Below, piece by piece: positions 48,901-60,200 of a DNA stretch of 64,000 nt. Each line of letters begins with the position of its first letter. Within the stretch, counting starts at the first letter, position 1. The DNA lies in the NCBI GenBank assembly GCA_963277665.1, contig OY728142.1:12042001-12106000 (forward strand), in the 5' to 3' direction. A model generated the notes under the pieces. That model had not been told where the DNA came from. It did not search any database and saw nothing but the letters and a program-made list of their open reading frames with translations. A program made the position numbers and the translations under genes. Source of the DNA: Viscum album (Eukaryota > Streptophyta > Magnoliopsida > Santalales > Viscaceae).

Positions 48901-49245
48901 AAAGATATTTTCAAAGTAGATTTTAGAAAATTTTGTTCACTTATTTCAAAACCATTATTGGGAAATCTATTGCTCATCCTATGTTTTAAAATAATTTTCA
49001 CCTGTATCATATATGTTTTAAGATGAATGACATAGTTTAAGGTGTTAGCACATGCATAGAGAAGTAGATATTTTATTTTATTTTTTAAAATCACAAAATA
49101 TGTAAGTTCTTGTCTAATTCTATAGAACGGAGACTTGAAAAGGTCCTGAATTTTTTTAGTGTTGTGTAATTGTTCATTTTCATTATGAAAAAATACACAA
49201 TATTTTTATGCATTGAATAAAAAAACATGGATTTGGGGATTCATA
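45999..49245 (+). repeat. D LTR2
   Basis: Starts TATAAAATCCTAAG, so the usual TG is lost, and ends TTCATA. Aligned with LTR1 throughout; the transcribed-looking block is near 46675-47000. Confidence 0.85.
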
Positions 49246-49447
49246 ATAATTATCAGATAAAATATCTAGATAACATTGGAGAATAAATGTTGTATTTTGA
49301 GGTATAAAATTTACATGATATAAATTTCTTGGATAATTAAGTTTCCCTAGAAGTTTTAGTTTTTTCTTAATTCTGAAGACTGAGAGTCTGAGTTTTTTTA
49401 AGTCTGATGAATGAATTGTAAGTGTGCAATTTAATTTAGGGGGATAA
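49246..49447 (+). other. D interior 2: decayed primer site and purine tract
   Basis: Colinear with interior 1. The primer site has decayed (aattatcagat) and the purine tract is shortened (tttagggggata). Shared phrases are atctagataacattggagaa and tctgaagactgagag. Confidence 0.8.
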
Positions 49448-50338
49448 TGATACATCCCGAGTTTTGATAAAAATAATTATTCATTTAATTATTAGCATTT
49501 TAATTAAATAATTATTCAATGTTAGTAACAATAATAAAAGAAAAATTTAAATGAATATTATTTTATTAATGAAATAAAGAAGTTATAATAAAAAAATATT
49601 AAAAAATATTTTTTATAGAGGAAAATATATAAAATATGTTAAAATATAATCTACTTTCTTTAATTATTAAATTAATAACATGAAATAATATAAAAGTTGT
49701 TTTTTAATAAAAAAAATATTGAATTGTAATTTAACATTTTAAGTAATATTGATTTAGAATTATAAATACTTAAGTAACATTTGCGGTGGGTTTTATACAT
49801 CATTTATAATTATAATTATAATTTTACACTAAATAGTAAAGTTTGGTATAAAACAGGCAAAAGTAATTATTATATAATATTAATTAAAAGGTAACGTAAT
49901 TTATATAATATAAATGATATTATGATAACTATAAAAATATATATGTGAGTACTATTGAATTATGAATATTATTAATTTATTTTATAAATAAATAATGACT
50001 ATTAATTATTTTATTTCCTTATAAATAACTAATAAAACATCTTATAATTATATAAGAACTACTATTTTAAAATAATTTAATTACGAATATGATTAAAATG
50101 GAATTTAAAGACAAGGTAAAATAAAGAGGGGTTCGATTTGGGGGTTTCTAGAGGATATACTTTTGGGAGTAAATCAAATTCAAGACCTTCTCTTTGGAGA
50201 CTCAAAGTCAAATCCATGTAGTTTATCCGTGGAAGAGGCAAGGTGAGTGCGCGTTGGAGGTTGGCAAGGGTAGATCGATCATCAGATGGGTTTTTCAAAT
50301 GACTAGATATATATCTGAGTTCGAGGGAGGGTTTCAAG
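49448..50338 (+). repeat. D LTR3, part 1
   Basis: Starts TGATACATCCCGAG. Ends at the E insertion, in gagggagggtttcaag, which continues at 60933 as tcaagtgtggttttag; LTR1 reads ggagggttttgagtgtggtt without a break. Confidence 0.88.
50334..50338 (+). repeat. Target-site duplication of E, left copy
   Basis: TCAAG, repeated at 60933-60937. Confidence 0.9.
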
Positions 50339-51227
50339 TGTCACGACCCGTCCTCGGGGCCCGTGCCGTGACTATCCCAAGCCCACCTTCCATAGGCCAG
50401 GAGATGGCGACTAGCACCAAAGGCGTAAATCCCGATAACTGGGAAGGCATTGCCTTATAAAAGTAAACATAACTCCACAGAGTACAAGCGGAAGTAAAAC
50501 ACTAAGTACAAAGAGAAGTGTTGAAAGGTAAATGGGCTAGAATACAAACCCAAATGAAAGTAAAACTACAACTGAAAAAAGTACAACAGAAAAAGACAAC
50601 AGCTGGAAGAACGAAAACGGCTCCTGGGTCATCCTCCTCGGATCCTACCTGAAGGGTAGGTACAGATGGCGCAGCTCCTAGGTCGTCCACCACGGATCCA
50701 ACCTGAAGGGTAGGTACAGATAGACTCCACAATGCTCTCGCCCGCCAACTGCCTCCGAGTGTCATCTCGCCGTGAATTCTACCTCCAGATACTGACTCGT
50801 CGTGTAGTCCACCTCCGGGTACCATCCAGTCCTCGAACACTCGGCCTCCGTCAGCACTGCCTGTCGTCTGCAACCAACACGACGAGGTGCGGGCATAGCC
50901 CGTGCAGAGTTGAGTATAATGATACTCAGTAGGGACCCTGAGACCCTCAAGGTCTCACTAAAACCAACAAGGATAACCACAAAGAAGATCTCAATAGATA
51001 ACAACTACTTAGATATATGCCCATACATATACCAAAGTTATCAAGTAACCCATCTCAATCACGAGGAAACACAAGGATCATAGACTCATCTCAAAACAGG
51101 ATTTTCATTATCGAAACCGTAACTCCAGAAGAGCCCCGTCTCTGGAGTGTACAGTGGTCATGTCATGACTCCGAGGTACTACTCACTAATCCAAGTCTCT
51201 GAGGTACTCCTCCTAGAAAGTACCGCT

Positions 51228-51440
51228 GGTCTGCTGCCAAATACTGGGCGCTAAGTCCGCTCTGGGTCTGCCGCCAAATACCGGGCGCTCCGTCCGCTGT
51301 GGGTCTGCCACCAAATATCGGGTGCTCCCCCTAATAGCCTACAGAGGTACTCGTCCGGTCGAGTACCGTGAGTCTACTACCAACTACCAGGCGCTCCGTC
51401 TGCCGTGGGTCCGCCACCAAATACCGGGCGCTCCGTCCAC
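51228..51440 (+). repeat. About 38-bp degenerate tandem repeat in E LTR
   Basis: Units of the form gtctgccgccaaataccggg then cgctccgtccgctgtg, five or so, with one inserted spacer (cctaatagcctacagag). The other LTR has them at 58104-58318. Confidence 0.75.
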
Positions 51441-51639
51441 TGGTCTAGTCGACTCACTCCAAGTCGAGTCGGTCAAGCAGTCATCAGGTCTCAGTCGTCT
51501 ACACGGTCTCCGTACTCCGTATGCTCATCTCTGGGATGGACCAAACCATGAGCTATTTTTCAATGCTCCAAGTATCACAAAGTCCCATGAAGATGTATCT
51601 CAAAGGACCGCCTCGTCATAAGGGTCTCAACACAACAGA

Positions 51640-52180
51640 CGGCACGTCAATCAGACGCCAGGTCTGTGAGTTATTAGCATTTTCGTCCTAGGGGCACGGT
51701 TGGTTTCATGTGCGAACCAATCTGGCCATAACTCAATTGTACCCCGAACTCCCATACGGTATACTCATAGGGACTGTTTCACAACATGATCACCAACGCC
51801 ACTGACGGTTCGTCAAACAGACGTCCAGTCTGAAAGATATCAGCTTTTCCGTTCCAGGGGCCCGGTTGGATTTCGGGTACAATCCAACCCGGCCATACTT
51901 CAACAGCGTCCAATACTCAGGCTAAAAATTCCAAAAGTTCCATTTCATCAAGAGGAATTCACCAAAGTCAACGGCACATCAATCGGACGTCCGGAGCTCA
52001 AGATATAAGCGTTTCCGCTCCGCGGGCCCGGTTGGTTTTGTGTCCGAACCAACCCGGTCGAACCCAAAGTTCTACGAAACCTTGAGTATAATATACCGAA
52101 ATGACCGTCTCGATCCAAGGGTCTCATCGCCGCTAATGGTGCGTCGATCGGAGGTCTAAAACTCATGATATGAGCGAAAA
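51640..52180 (+). repeat. Four ~160-bp modules with hairpins, E 3' LTR
   Basis: Modules start near 51640, 51796, 51968 and 52133 with a cgtcaatcggacgtcc-like phrase. The first three contain gggcccggttgg and a hairpin: GGTTGGTT/AACCAATC (51699-51722), GGTTGGATT/AATCCAACC (51864-51889) and GGTTGGTT/AACCAACC (52030-52054). The fourth passes into the GC-rich block. Copies in the other LTR have hairpins at 58573-58597, 58739-58764 and 58905-58929. Confidence 0.8.
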
Positions 52181-52900
52181 AACATGAGGGGACCGAAAAC
52201 GGGGGGGTCTGGGCCCGGACCGACCCTGCCCAACCCCCCTGGGTCGGCCCGAACCGGGTCGACCCGACCCGGGTCTGGGTCCGACCCAGCGGGGCGCGAC
52301 CCAGCCTGGTCTGGGCGCGACCCGACCTGGCGATCCGGCCGGGCGGCTCGGCGCTGGCCGATCGGCCGCGCCAAAGGAGTCGCGGCCCCATGCGCGGGGG
52401 TCGCTCCGTGTCACCGGACGCGGCGCAAGGCCGCGTACCTTGTTCCTAGGTTCCGCGCGGCTGCGGAACCCTGATCGCCACTGCAGATTTAGCCGCGGTG
52501 GATTCTTCCGGCGGTGCTCCGGGCGCCGCCACCCCAGACCGCCGGCGCCGCCGCTCTGGCGTGGCGCGCCGGCGGGGGCTTCGGCAGACCACCGGACGCG
52601 CTCCGGTGGTCCGATTCGCCAGCGGTCTTCGCCATAGATCATCTCGGGACCCGAACTTCGCTGGAAAGCCTTCAAAATGCCTTCGCGGCCTGCCTCACCA
52701 TCGATCGTCGATCCGCACTTCGACAGAAAACCGGGAGGTCTTCAAATCGCCTCTATGGCCCCGACTCCGCCCGCGGTTTCGTTCGGCCTCAACGACACGG
52801 CGCGACGGCACCGCGCTTCTTCGCCACATTCTTTCTCGTGTCCGCACGGTGCCATTGCACTATGACACCTTTGTTCATGCCGCAACGAATCAAACATCAA
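52180..52900 (-). other. GC-rich, CpG-dense block of E 3' LTR
   Basis: Starts with a run gaaaacggggggg and many gggtcgacccgac-type words, then a region rich in CCGGCG and CGCCG. Long frames are open on both strands, as expected from few AT-rich stops; none looks like a protein. The counterpart is 59040-59760. Confidence 0.7.
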
Positions 52901-53432
52901 AGAGGGAGGAGAGTATGCAGTGTTCGTGCGGTCCGACCTCCTCCCGTTAAATTGGTAACAAGCGGCCCAAAAGATGAAGAACAACAAGGAAATTTCACGA
53001 ACAAAACAGAAACAACCAAAATAGTTTTTTCCCCGCAACAGACTATTCCCAACCCGCAATGAAAACATTCGCGGATCAACTAGGTAATAAGTTGATCAGT
53101 GTTCTTTGTTTTCTTTAGGAAGAAAGAAATCAAGGGAATAAAATCATTCTTAAAACATAATTCCCTACCTCAAGTGTTGTCGCCGAACGCGAGTTCGTCA
53201 TGGAAGAAGCATCATTGATGTCGTGGTATACCGCATTGCGTCGTCGAACTCCGAGGGTTTGGCGTTCTTCATCGGAGGTCGGAGCGTTCTTCACGTTCTT
53301 CGCGTTCTTCGTCGAAGAATAAAGCTTTCCTCCAAATCCTCTCCACGCCACAAGTTCCAACAGAAATAAAATAAGAGTTATATTATTTTATTAACGCACA
53401 TGACACGTTTGAATTTCACAAAAAAGAAACGA

Positions 53433-53457
53433 ACAATTAATTCAATAAATTAATTGT
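53433..53457. repeat. Palindrome 1, E 3' LTR
   Basis: ACAATTAATT and AATTAATTGT are perfect 10-bp arms round a 5-base centre. The other copy (near 60338) has a centre changed from caata to caagg. Confidence 0.8.
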
Positions 53458-53595
53458 AACGATTTAACTGCCCAATTAATGAGGCGTTTCTTATCCATAA
53501 AAACGCACGGTTGACTTTCATCAAAGAGGGGTTTTCGCGGGTGCGTTACATAGAGAAAAAGAAACAATGGGGCTCGTGTGGGCCCCACCACATAA

Positions 53596-53620
53596 ATATC
53601 CTACCAAGAGGGTAGGATAT
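53596..53620. repeat. Palindrome 2, E 3' LTR
   Basis: ATATCCTACC and GGTAGGATAT are perfect 10-bp arms round aagag. The same occurs near 60501-60525. Confidence 0.85.
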
Positions 53621-53652
53621 TTTGGATTTCACCCTATCCGCTTCAACTCAAC

Positions 53653-53726
53653 TTAAGTAGCTTTAAGTGGCTTTAAGTGGCTTTAAGTGAAATAAAATAA
53701 AGTTGTCGCACCACTTTATTTTATTT
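53653..53726. repeat. 10-bp tandem repeat and palindrome 3, E 3' LTR
   Basis: ctttaagtgg is repeated about 3.5 times, then 14-bp arms AAATAAAATAAAGT (53690-53703) and ACTTTATTTTATTT (53713-53726) enclose a 9-base loop, tgtcgcacc. The same lies at about 60557-60631 in the other LTR. Both could form stable hairpins in RNA. Confidence 0.8.
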
Positions 53727-54028
53727 TCTTAACTTAACCCCCAAAAATTAAAAACCACACCTGAGCAAACGCAACTCCAGAAAAGGCGTTTCTAAGAAAA
53801 TACCGGAGCTGTGATTCCATCCGTTCCCTTAGAATTCGATTCCGAGCACCGGTTCAGATGTTAGAAAAACCCGGTCGTTCGTTCACTGAATGTACCCGAG
53901 CTAAACTTCGGAAAATGATTCCGGGCACACCGGGCCTCAGAATCAGGCGCCGTCAGAAATTGTGTTCTTGTAAAATCCCAAATAAAAATTTAGAAAAAAA
54001 ATTCACATGAAATTTCTGTGTCTTTAAA

Positions 54029-54042
54029 TTACTCCTACCTTA
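54029..54042 (-). promoter_or_regulatory. Polypurine tract of E
   Basis: Read on the - strand, TAAGGTAGGAGTAA directly precedes the 3' LTR. Confidence 0.75.
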
Positions 54043-54059
54043 GGGCTTTACTTCCTTGT

Positions 54060-54480
54060 AAAGCTTTAACACAAACTATGGTCAAAAAAGCGGTACAGAG
54101 CATGCATCTGAGCCTCCCGCTCTCATGTGCTCGCCTGGAGGTTCCCGTACTGCCAGTGAAAGTGCACCCGAGGAATAGTCCGTTCTCATAGGATCCACCC
54201 CTGCCGATCCTCGATCCCCACTGGATCCTCCGTGAAAGTCACCCCATCGCCATCGTCCAGCTCCCCATGGTCTATGATATGCGAAGGGTCGAGCACGTAT
54301 CTCCTCTGTTGAGATACGTGGAAGTTGTCGTGCACCTGGTGCAACTGAGGTGGATGGGTCAAGCGGTAAACCACCTCGCCTACCCATCTGAGGACCTAGA
54401 AAGGTCTGTTGAACCTTAGAGATAACTTGCCTCTTTGGCCACATCTCTGTAAACCTCGTCGAGGTGAGACCTGTATAAGG
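54060..54480 (-). pseudogene. E integrase C-terminal tail and chromodomain
   Basis: Readable on the - strand: EVVYRLTHPPQLHQVHDNF, HVSQQRRYVLDPSHIIDHGE and VTFTEDPVGIEDRQGWIL, the standard integrase tail. A frameshift follows, then HWQYGNLQAST, a stop where Trp is expected, and EREAQMHALYRFF, the core of a chromodomain. It ends just before the polypurine tract. Upstream, the HLDEVYRDVAKEASYL stretch is the decayed start of the tail; no catalytic core precedes it. The Trp-to-stop change (TGG to TGA) fits cytosine deamination. Confidence 0.8.
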
Positions 54481-54599
54481 ACGTGATCGTCATCCTCGAA
54501 CTCCAGAGGTCTCCAATTCCTGTTAGAACTGGAACTCAAATGACTGCTGCCACGAGGGTAAGGTTGACCGACTCAAAAGTGATCGGTCGCACCCTCCTA

Positions 54600-54900
54600 T
54601 GCAAGAGTTTATCCTGTGCTGCCTGGGGTTTCCTTTTCTCCGACCAAGGAAAACTCATCCAGACGTCGTAGTTAAACGACAACCTTTTTGCCTAATACCG
54701 TCATTTTGTCTATGAACTTTGATTGACCAGTCCATACTCAAACCAACGTCGTAAGGCCTCGATGCTTCCACCAAGAGATTCCAACCGAAACTCTCTCCTC
54801 GAGGGTCTGACCACACTGTCGGCGTAAGTGTGATTATTGAGTCTCCTCCCAAGGTATCTCCAGACGTGAGGGTCAAGTCCACGACTTACCGGAAACTCTA
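54600..54900 (-). pseudogene. E protease segment, copy 2
   Basis: VDLTLTSGDTLGGDS is followed by SRPYDVGLSMDWSIKVHRQN, which matches the FDVILGMDWL segment of Gypsy proteases, then a region with FLGRRKGNPRQH. The DTG active site is not visible here. About 250 bp is repeated as copy 1 (55300-55565). Downstream the sequence passes straight into the integrase tail, marking the deletion point. Confidence 0.6.
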
Positions 54901-55299
54901 GGTCTGGGACAAGATTTGTGAAAGCAAGGAATGATTCATATCGACGTCTGTTACTACAGTAGCTAGTAGTGGACAGAAACTGTCCCTTGAATCATTTTTA
55001 GAGCCATTGGGTCACTCTCCCTGACCGCATGCAGCCACACTCTCCCTCCGCCCTCCATCTCCCTGAGCCTGGCGGGTGGTTGTAGCATGTTAAGATGTAC
55101 ACCACCTCATGCTGCTCTCCTAGCTCTGCCTCCACATCTGATGCTTCGCAGACTCATCTCCCCTTAAAGCTTCCTCTTCTTGAAACATTTAACACGCTCA
55201 AGTCTCTAAGACTGGCGCCGTTTTCCTGTTTCCTACTGCACTGTGCAGTCTTCATCCACTCCTGGACGATCTGCACCTCATTTGCCTACGATCTGAAAG
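54901..55299 (-). other. Spacer between the protease copies in E
   Basis: About 400 bp without recognisable protein motifs on either strand. It is part of the duplicated arrangement whose repeat offset is about 675 bp. Confidence 0.4.
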
Positions 55300-55565
55300 A
55301 GCTGCTAAAATTTCTCCTTTGCCGAAAAGAGAAACTCAGTCTCATCCCCTGGATGAAGCACGCCCATTGCCTAATACAGTCAATCCTAACATGAATGACA
55401 CATTCATGTCATGGATGACTTCGTAAGGCCTCGACGTAACTACTAAGAGATACAACTGTCACTCTCGCCTCCAAGGGTCGAGTCACACTGTCGGCATCAG
55501 TGTGAGGTCACTGGGTCTCCTCCAGTAGAAATCTCGAAAGTGAGGGTCAAGTCAAAAGTTTTAAC
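55300..55565 (-). pseudogene. E protease segment, copy 1
   Basis: On the - strand it reads DLTLTFEISTGGDPVTSH with several stops. Nucleotide similarity to copy 2 is clear in cactgtcggc.t.agtgtga, in ctgggtctcctcc-type phrases, and in ccttacgaagt...gtattaggcaa. It is more decayed than copy 2. Confidence 0.55.
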
Positions 55566-55694
55566 TGGGACCACTCAGTATCAACCAAACAAAAGGACAG
55601 GGAAGAAAACATGACAAAGATAAGTGTGTTTTTATTATTGAAGCTCATAGTACAAAGACACGAAGCAACTACAAACAAACATCAACAAAACTAG

Positions 55695-56924
55695 AAGCAA
55701 CATGATCAATAGCCTCCAGGTCTGGAGCTAGTCCCGCTCCTGTCCATCTGCTCCCGGAGCTCCATGACCATAGGCCTCAGCTGCCTGAAGCTGAGCTCTC
55801 TCATGTCCTCCTGTCCCATGCGGTCGGGGTGGGCCTCCTGGTGGTGGTGGTTGCAACACCCCGAAGCGTCGTCCACCTCCAGCTGCACGACCAGCTCCTC
55901 TTCCATGGCCGCCTACTCCTTGCGATCTTCCCTGATCGAACCTCTGCCTCTAGCTGGGAGGTTCTTTATTTAACTGCTGGACATCTGCATAGCGGGTCGG
56001 ACAGTCATGTGCCATGTGACTAATCATGCCGCAGGAGTAACACTGTCCACTCTCGGCACGACTGACTCTGACTCCACCCCGGTTCCCCCGCACAACTGAA
56101 CCTGAGTCGTGTAGTCGACCACCGGTAGGTCTGGTCCTCTTGGACCTCTGCGTCATCTGTCTACTTCTTGCTGCAGAAGACTCTGCCGTATTTCAGCTAG
56201 TGGTGGGTCGTGCTGTTGGAGACTTCTCAGCAAGGAAACTCTCCACTAAGAGGGCTCTCTCCAACACCCATGTTTGGGTCAGAATGCTGTGAGAAACAAT
56301 ATAAGCTCTAATCTCTCGCCTGAGCCCCTGCTCGAAGGTTCGGGCCCTGAAGAATGGGTCCCTTACCATATCTGTGGAGTAACACGAGAGGTCTGTGAAC
56401 CTCACTGAATACTATGCCACTATTATGATGCCCTGCCGCAGCTGAAGTAGCTCCTGTATATGCACCGCTCGAAGGGTGGCTTGTACAAACCCTGCCCGGA
56501 ACAGGATCTTGAAGTCTGCCCATAGAAGTGTCGCCTCGTAATGCATCTGAAGCATCAGGCTCCACCACCTGCCTGCTGCTGCCTGAAAAAGGCTGGCAGC
56601 AAGGATCACCATGAAATCTGCCGGCGTCCCCACTAGCCTGAAGACTCTCACCACAGCCTCCACCCAATCCTCAGCCGCCTGTGGGTCCGTCTCTCCTCGG
56701 AACCTGGGTGTCCTCTGGCGTTGGAACTCGTGCAGTGCGCTCAAGCGACGTTCACCCTCTGCTGCTGGGTCTGGTGGCATCGGTGGCCCAACGGGTAGTA
56801 GTACCACTGGTGCCCCTGCTGGTGCCTCAACTGGGATAGGGCCCTGTACTGAGGCCACGTCGCTCGGCGGGCTGTCAGTATGAACAACTCTCGGGGCTCT
56901 AGCTGGTCGTCCGTGGGGAGGCAT
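55695..56924 (-). pseudogene. E gag
   Basis: It begins MPPHGRPARAPRVVH at 56924; an upstream ATG at 57041 in the same frame is less typical. The Gag core reads FQRQRTPRFRGETDPQAAED, WVEAVVRVFRLVG, LFQAAAGRWW, DFKILFRAGFV, then a stop at 56412, VRFTDLSCYSTDMVRDPFF, FEQGLRREIRAYI, a second stop at 56193, and one zinc knuckle CYSCGMISHMAHDC near 56025. A Gly/Arg-rich tail follows after another stop. The frame is unbroken apart from stops. It is distinct from gag of A: one knuckle and not three, and GC-rich codons. Confidence 0.88.
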
Positions 56925-57198
56925 CCTGAAAGAAACAAACATGACATGGTCAAAAGATTTATACCTGGTGAGATGACCTAGTTTGAGCTGATATTTAAAA
57001 ACTTCTGGAAACACACACGCAATCAGTGTTTTCATGCACAAAGTCGGAAATCAGTTGTCAGGGTCCTGGTGTATGGATACATCGGCCGCCCACACCAAAA
57101 CTAGACTCCCTGAACTGAAAACCACACTCGTTACTCTTAACACTATTACTTCACAGAAAGAAAATATAAAAGTTATAATTTCTGCGGTAGAACCGACT

Positions 57199-57210
57199 CC
57201 TCTTATACCA
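57199..57210 (-). promoter_or_regulatory. Primer-binding site of E
   Basis: Read on the - strand, TGGTATAAGAGG lies 3 nt inside the 5' LTR, one base off the initiator tRNA-Met type site. Confidence 0.8.
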
Positions 57211-57213
57211 ATT

Positions 57214-60200
57214 TGTCGCGACCTGTCCTCGGGGCCCGTGTCGTGACTACCCCAAGCCCACCTTCCATAGGCCAGGGGCTGGCGACTAGCACCAAAGGCG
57301 TAAATCCCGATAAATGGGAAGGAATAGCCTTATAAAAGTAAACAAAACTCCACAGAGTACAAGAGGAAGTAAAACACTAAGTACAAAGAGAAGTGCTGAA
57401 AGGTAAATGGGCCAGAATACAAATCCAAATGAAAGTACAACTACAACTGAACAAAGTACAACAGAAAAAGACAATAGCTGGAAGAACGGAAGCGGATCCT
57501 GGGTCGTCCTCCTCGAATCCTACCTGAAAGGTAGGTACAGATGGCGCAGCTCCTGGGTCGTTCACCACGGATCTTACCTGAAGGGTAGGTACAGACAGCC
57601 TCCACAATGCTCTCACCCGCCAACCTCCTCCGAGTGTCGTCTCGCCGTGAAGTCCACCTCCAGATACTGACTCGTCGTGTAGTCCACCTCTGGGTACCGT
57701 CCAGTCCTCGAACACTCGACCTCCGTCAGCACTGCCCGTCGTTTGCAACCAACACAACGAGGTGTGGGCATAACCCGTGCAGGGGTGAGTATAACGATAC
57801 TCAGTAGGGACCCCGAGACCCTCAAGGTCTCACTAAAACCAACAAGGATAACCACAAATAAGATCTCAACAGATAACCACTACTTAGGTATACACCCATA
57901 CATATACCAAAGTTATCAGGTAACCCATCTCAATCATGAGGAAACGCAAGTATCATAGACTAAGCTCAAACCTGGATTTTCATTATCGAAACCGTAACTG
58001 CAGAAGAGCCCTGTCTCTGGAGTGTACAGTGGTCCTGTCACGACTCCGAGGTACTACTCACTAATCCAAGTCTCTAAGGTACTCCTCCTGTCGAGTACCG
58101 CAAGTCTGCTGCCAAATACTGGGCGCTCTGTCCACTGTGGGTCTGCCGCCAAATATCGGGCGCTCCGTCCGCTGTGGGTCTGCCGCCAAATACCGGGCGC
58201 TCCCCCTAATAGCCTATAGAGGTACTCCTCCGGTCGAGTACCACGGGTCTGCTGCCAACTACCAGGCGCTCTGTCCGCTGTGGGTCTACCACCAAATACC
58301 GGGCGCTCCGTCCACTGGGCAACTCGACTCACTCCAAGTCGAGTCGGTCAAGAAGTCGTCAGGTCTCAGTCGTCTACACGGTCTCCGTACTCCGTATGCT
58401 CATCTCTGGGAGGGACCGCTCCACAAGCTACTGGTCAATACTCCAAGTATCACAAAGTCCCACGAAGATGTATCTCAAAGGACCGCCTCGTCATAAGGGT
58501 CTCAACACAACAGACGGCGCGTCAATCGGACGCCCGGTCTCTGAGTTATTAGCCTTTTCGTGCCAGGGGCCCGGTTGGTTTCATGTGAGAACCAATCCGG
58601 ACGTATCTCAATTCTACCCCAAACTCCAATAGGGTATACTCATAGGGACCGTTTCACAACGTGATCACCAACGCCGCTGACGGTTCGTCAAACGGACGTC
58701 CAGTCTGAAAGTTATCAGCTTTTCCTTTCCAGGGGCCCGGTTGGATTTCGGGTACAATCCAACCCGGCCATACTTCAACAGAATCCAATCCTCGGGCGAA
58801 TAATGCCAAAAGTTCTATTTCATCAAGAGAAATTCAACAAAGTCAACGACACGTCAATCGGACGTCCGGAGCTCATGATATAAGCGTTTCCGCTCCGAGG
58901 GCCCGGTTGGTTTCTTGTCCGAACCAACCCGGCCGAACCCAAAGTTCTCTGAAACCATGAGTATAATATACCGAAACGACCGTCTTGATCCAAGGGTCAC
59001 ATCGCCGATAACGGTGCATCAATCGGAGGTCTACAGCTGAAGATATGAGCGAAAAAACCATGAGGGGTCCGAAAACGGGGGGGTCTGGGCCCGAACCGAC
59101 CCGTCCCAACCCCCCTGGGTCGGCCCGAACCGGGTCGACCCGACCCGAGTCCGAGTCCGACCCGTCTGGGCGCGACCCGGCCTGGTCGGCGTGGTCCAGC
59201 CCGGTCTGGGCGCGACCCGGCCTGGCGATCCGGCCGGGTGGCTCGGCATGGGCTGAGCGGCCGCGCCTAAGGAGTCGCGGCCCCCCGCGCGGGGGCCGCT
59301 CCGTGTCACTGGACGCGGCGCAAGGCCGGATCCCTCGTTCCTCGGTTCCGCGCGGCCGTGGAAGCCTTCTCGCCGTCGTGGCTTCAGCGGCGGTGGATTC
59401 TTCCGGCGGTGCTCCGGGCGCTGCCGCCACCCACCGCTGGCGCCGCCGCGCCGGCGTGGCACGCCGGCGGGGGCTTTCGCGGACCACCGGACGCGCTCCG
59501 GTGGTCCGATTCACCTGCGGTCTTCGCCAAAGATCACCCCGGGAGCCGACCATCGCTGCAAAGCCTTCAAAACGCCTCTGTGGCCCACCTCACCATCGAT
59601 CGTCGATCCGCACTTCGACAGTAAACCGCGGGGGTCTTTAAATCGCCTCTGCGGCCCCGACTCCGCCCGCGGTTTCATTCGACCTCAACGGCGCGGCGGG
59701 ACGGCACCACGCTTCTTCGCCGCGATCTTTCTCGTGTCTTCACGGTGTCGTTGCACTGTTCTACCTTTGTTCGTGCCGCAACGAATCAAACATCAAAGAG
59801 GGAGGAGAGTCGGCCATGTTCGTGCGGTACGACCTCCTCCTGTTAAGTTGGTAACAAGCGGCCCAAAAGATGAAGAACAACAAGGAAATTTCACGAAAAA
59901 AAGAGAAATAACCCGAACAGTTTTTTCCCTGCAACAGACGATTCCCAACCCGCAAGGAAAATGTTCGTTGATCAACTAGGTAATAAGATGATCCATGTTC
60001 TTTGTTTTCTTTAGGAAGAAAGAAATAAAGGGAATAAAATCATTCTTAAAACATAATTCCCTACCTCAAGCGTTGTCGTCGAACGCGAGTTCGTCGCAGA
60101 AGAAGCGTCGTTGTTGTCGCGGTATACGGCGTCATGTTGTCGAACTCCGAGGGTTTGGCGTTCTTCGTCAGAGGTCGGAGCATTCTTCGCGTTCATCGCA

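Larger units (their letters stand above)
50339..54028 (-). repeat. E 3' LTR
   Basis: Modular LTR. On the + strand from the left: a 60-bp duplication (near 50625-50740), about 30-bp degenerate repeats (50750-50870), about 38-bp repeats (51228-51440), modules of about 160 bp each with a hairpin (51640-52180), the GC-rich block (52180-52900) and a palindrome cluster (53430-53730). Each part recurs in the other LTR. Confidence 0.93.

Noticed and set aside
50502..50873. 123-codon frame on the - strand, colinear with a 126-codon frame at 57377-57757
   Set aside because: It is open in both LTRs and has tandem peptide repeats, but the copies differ by many amino-acid changes, as expected without selection, and it spans degenerate DNA repeats.
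52163..52675. 170-codon open frame on the - strand, and similar long frames in 58873-59641
   Set aside because: They lie in GC-rich LTR sequence where stops are rare, are open on both strands, and give low-complexity Arg/Pro/Gly products. The two LTR copies do not keep the same frame boundaries.
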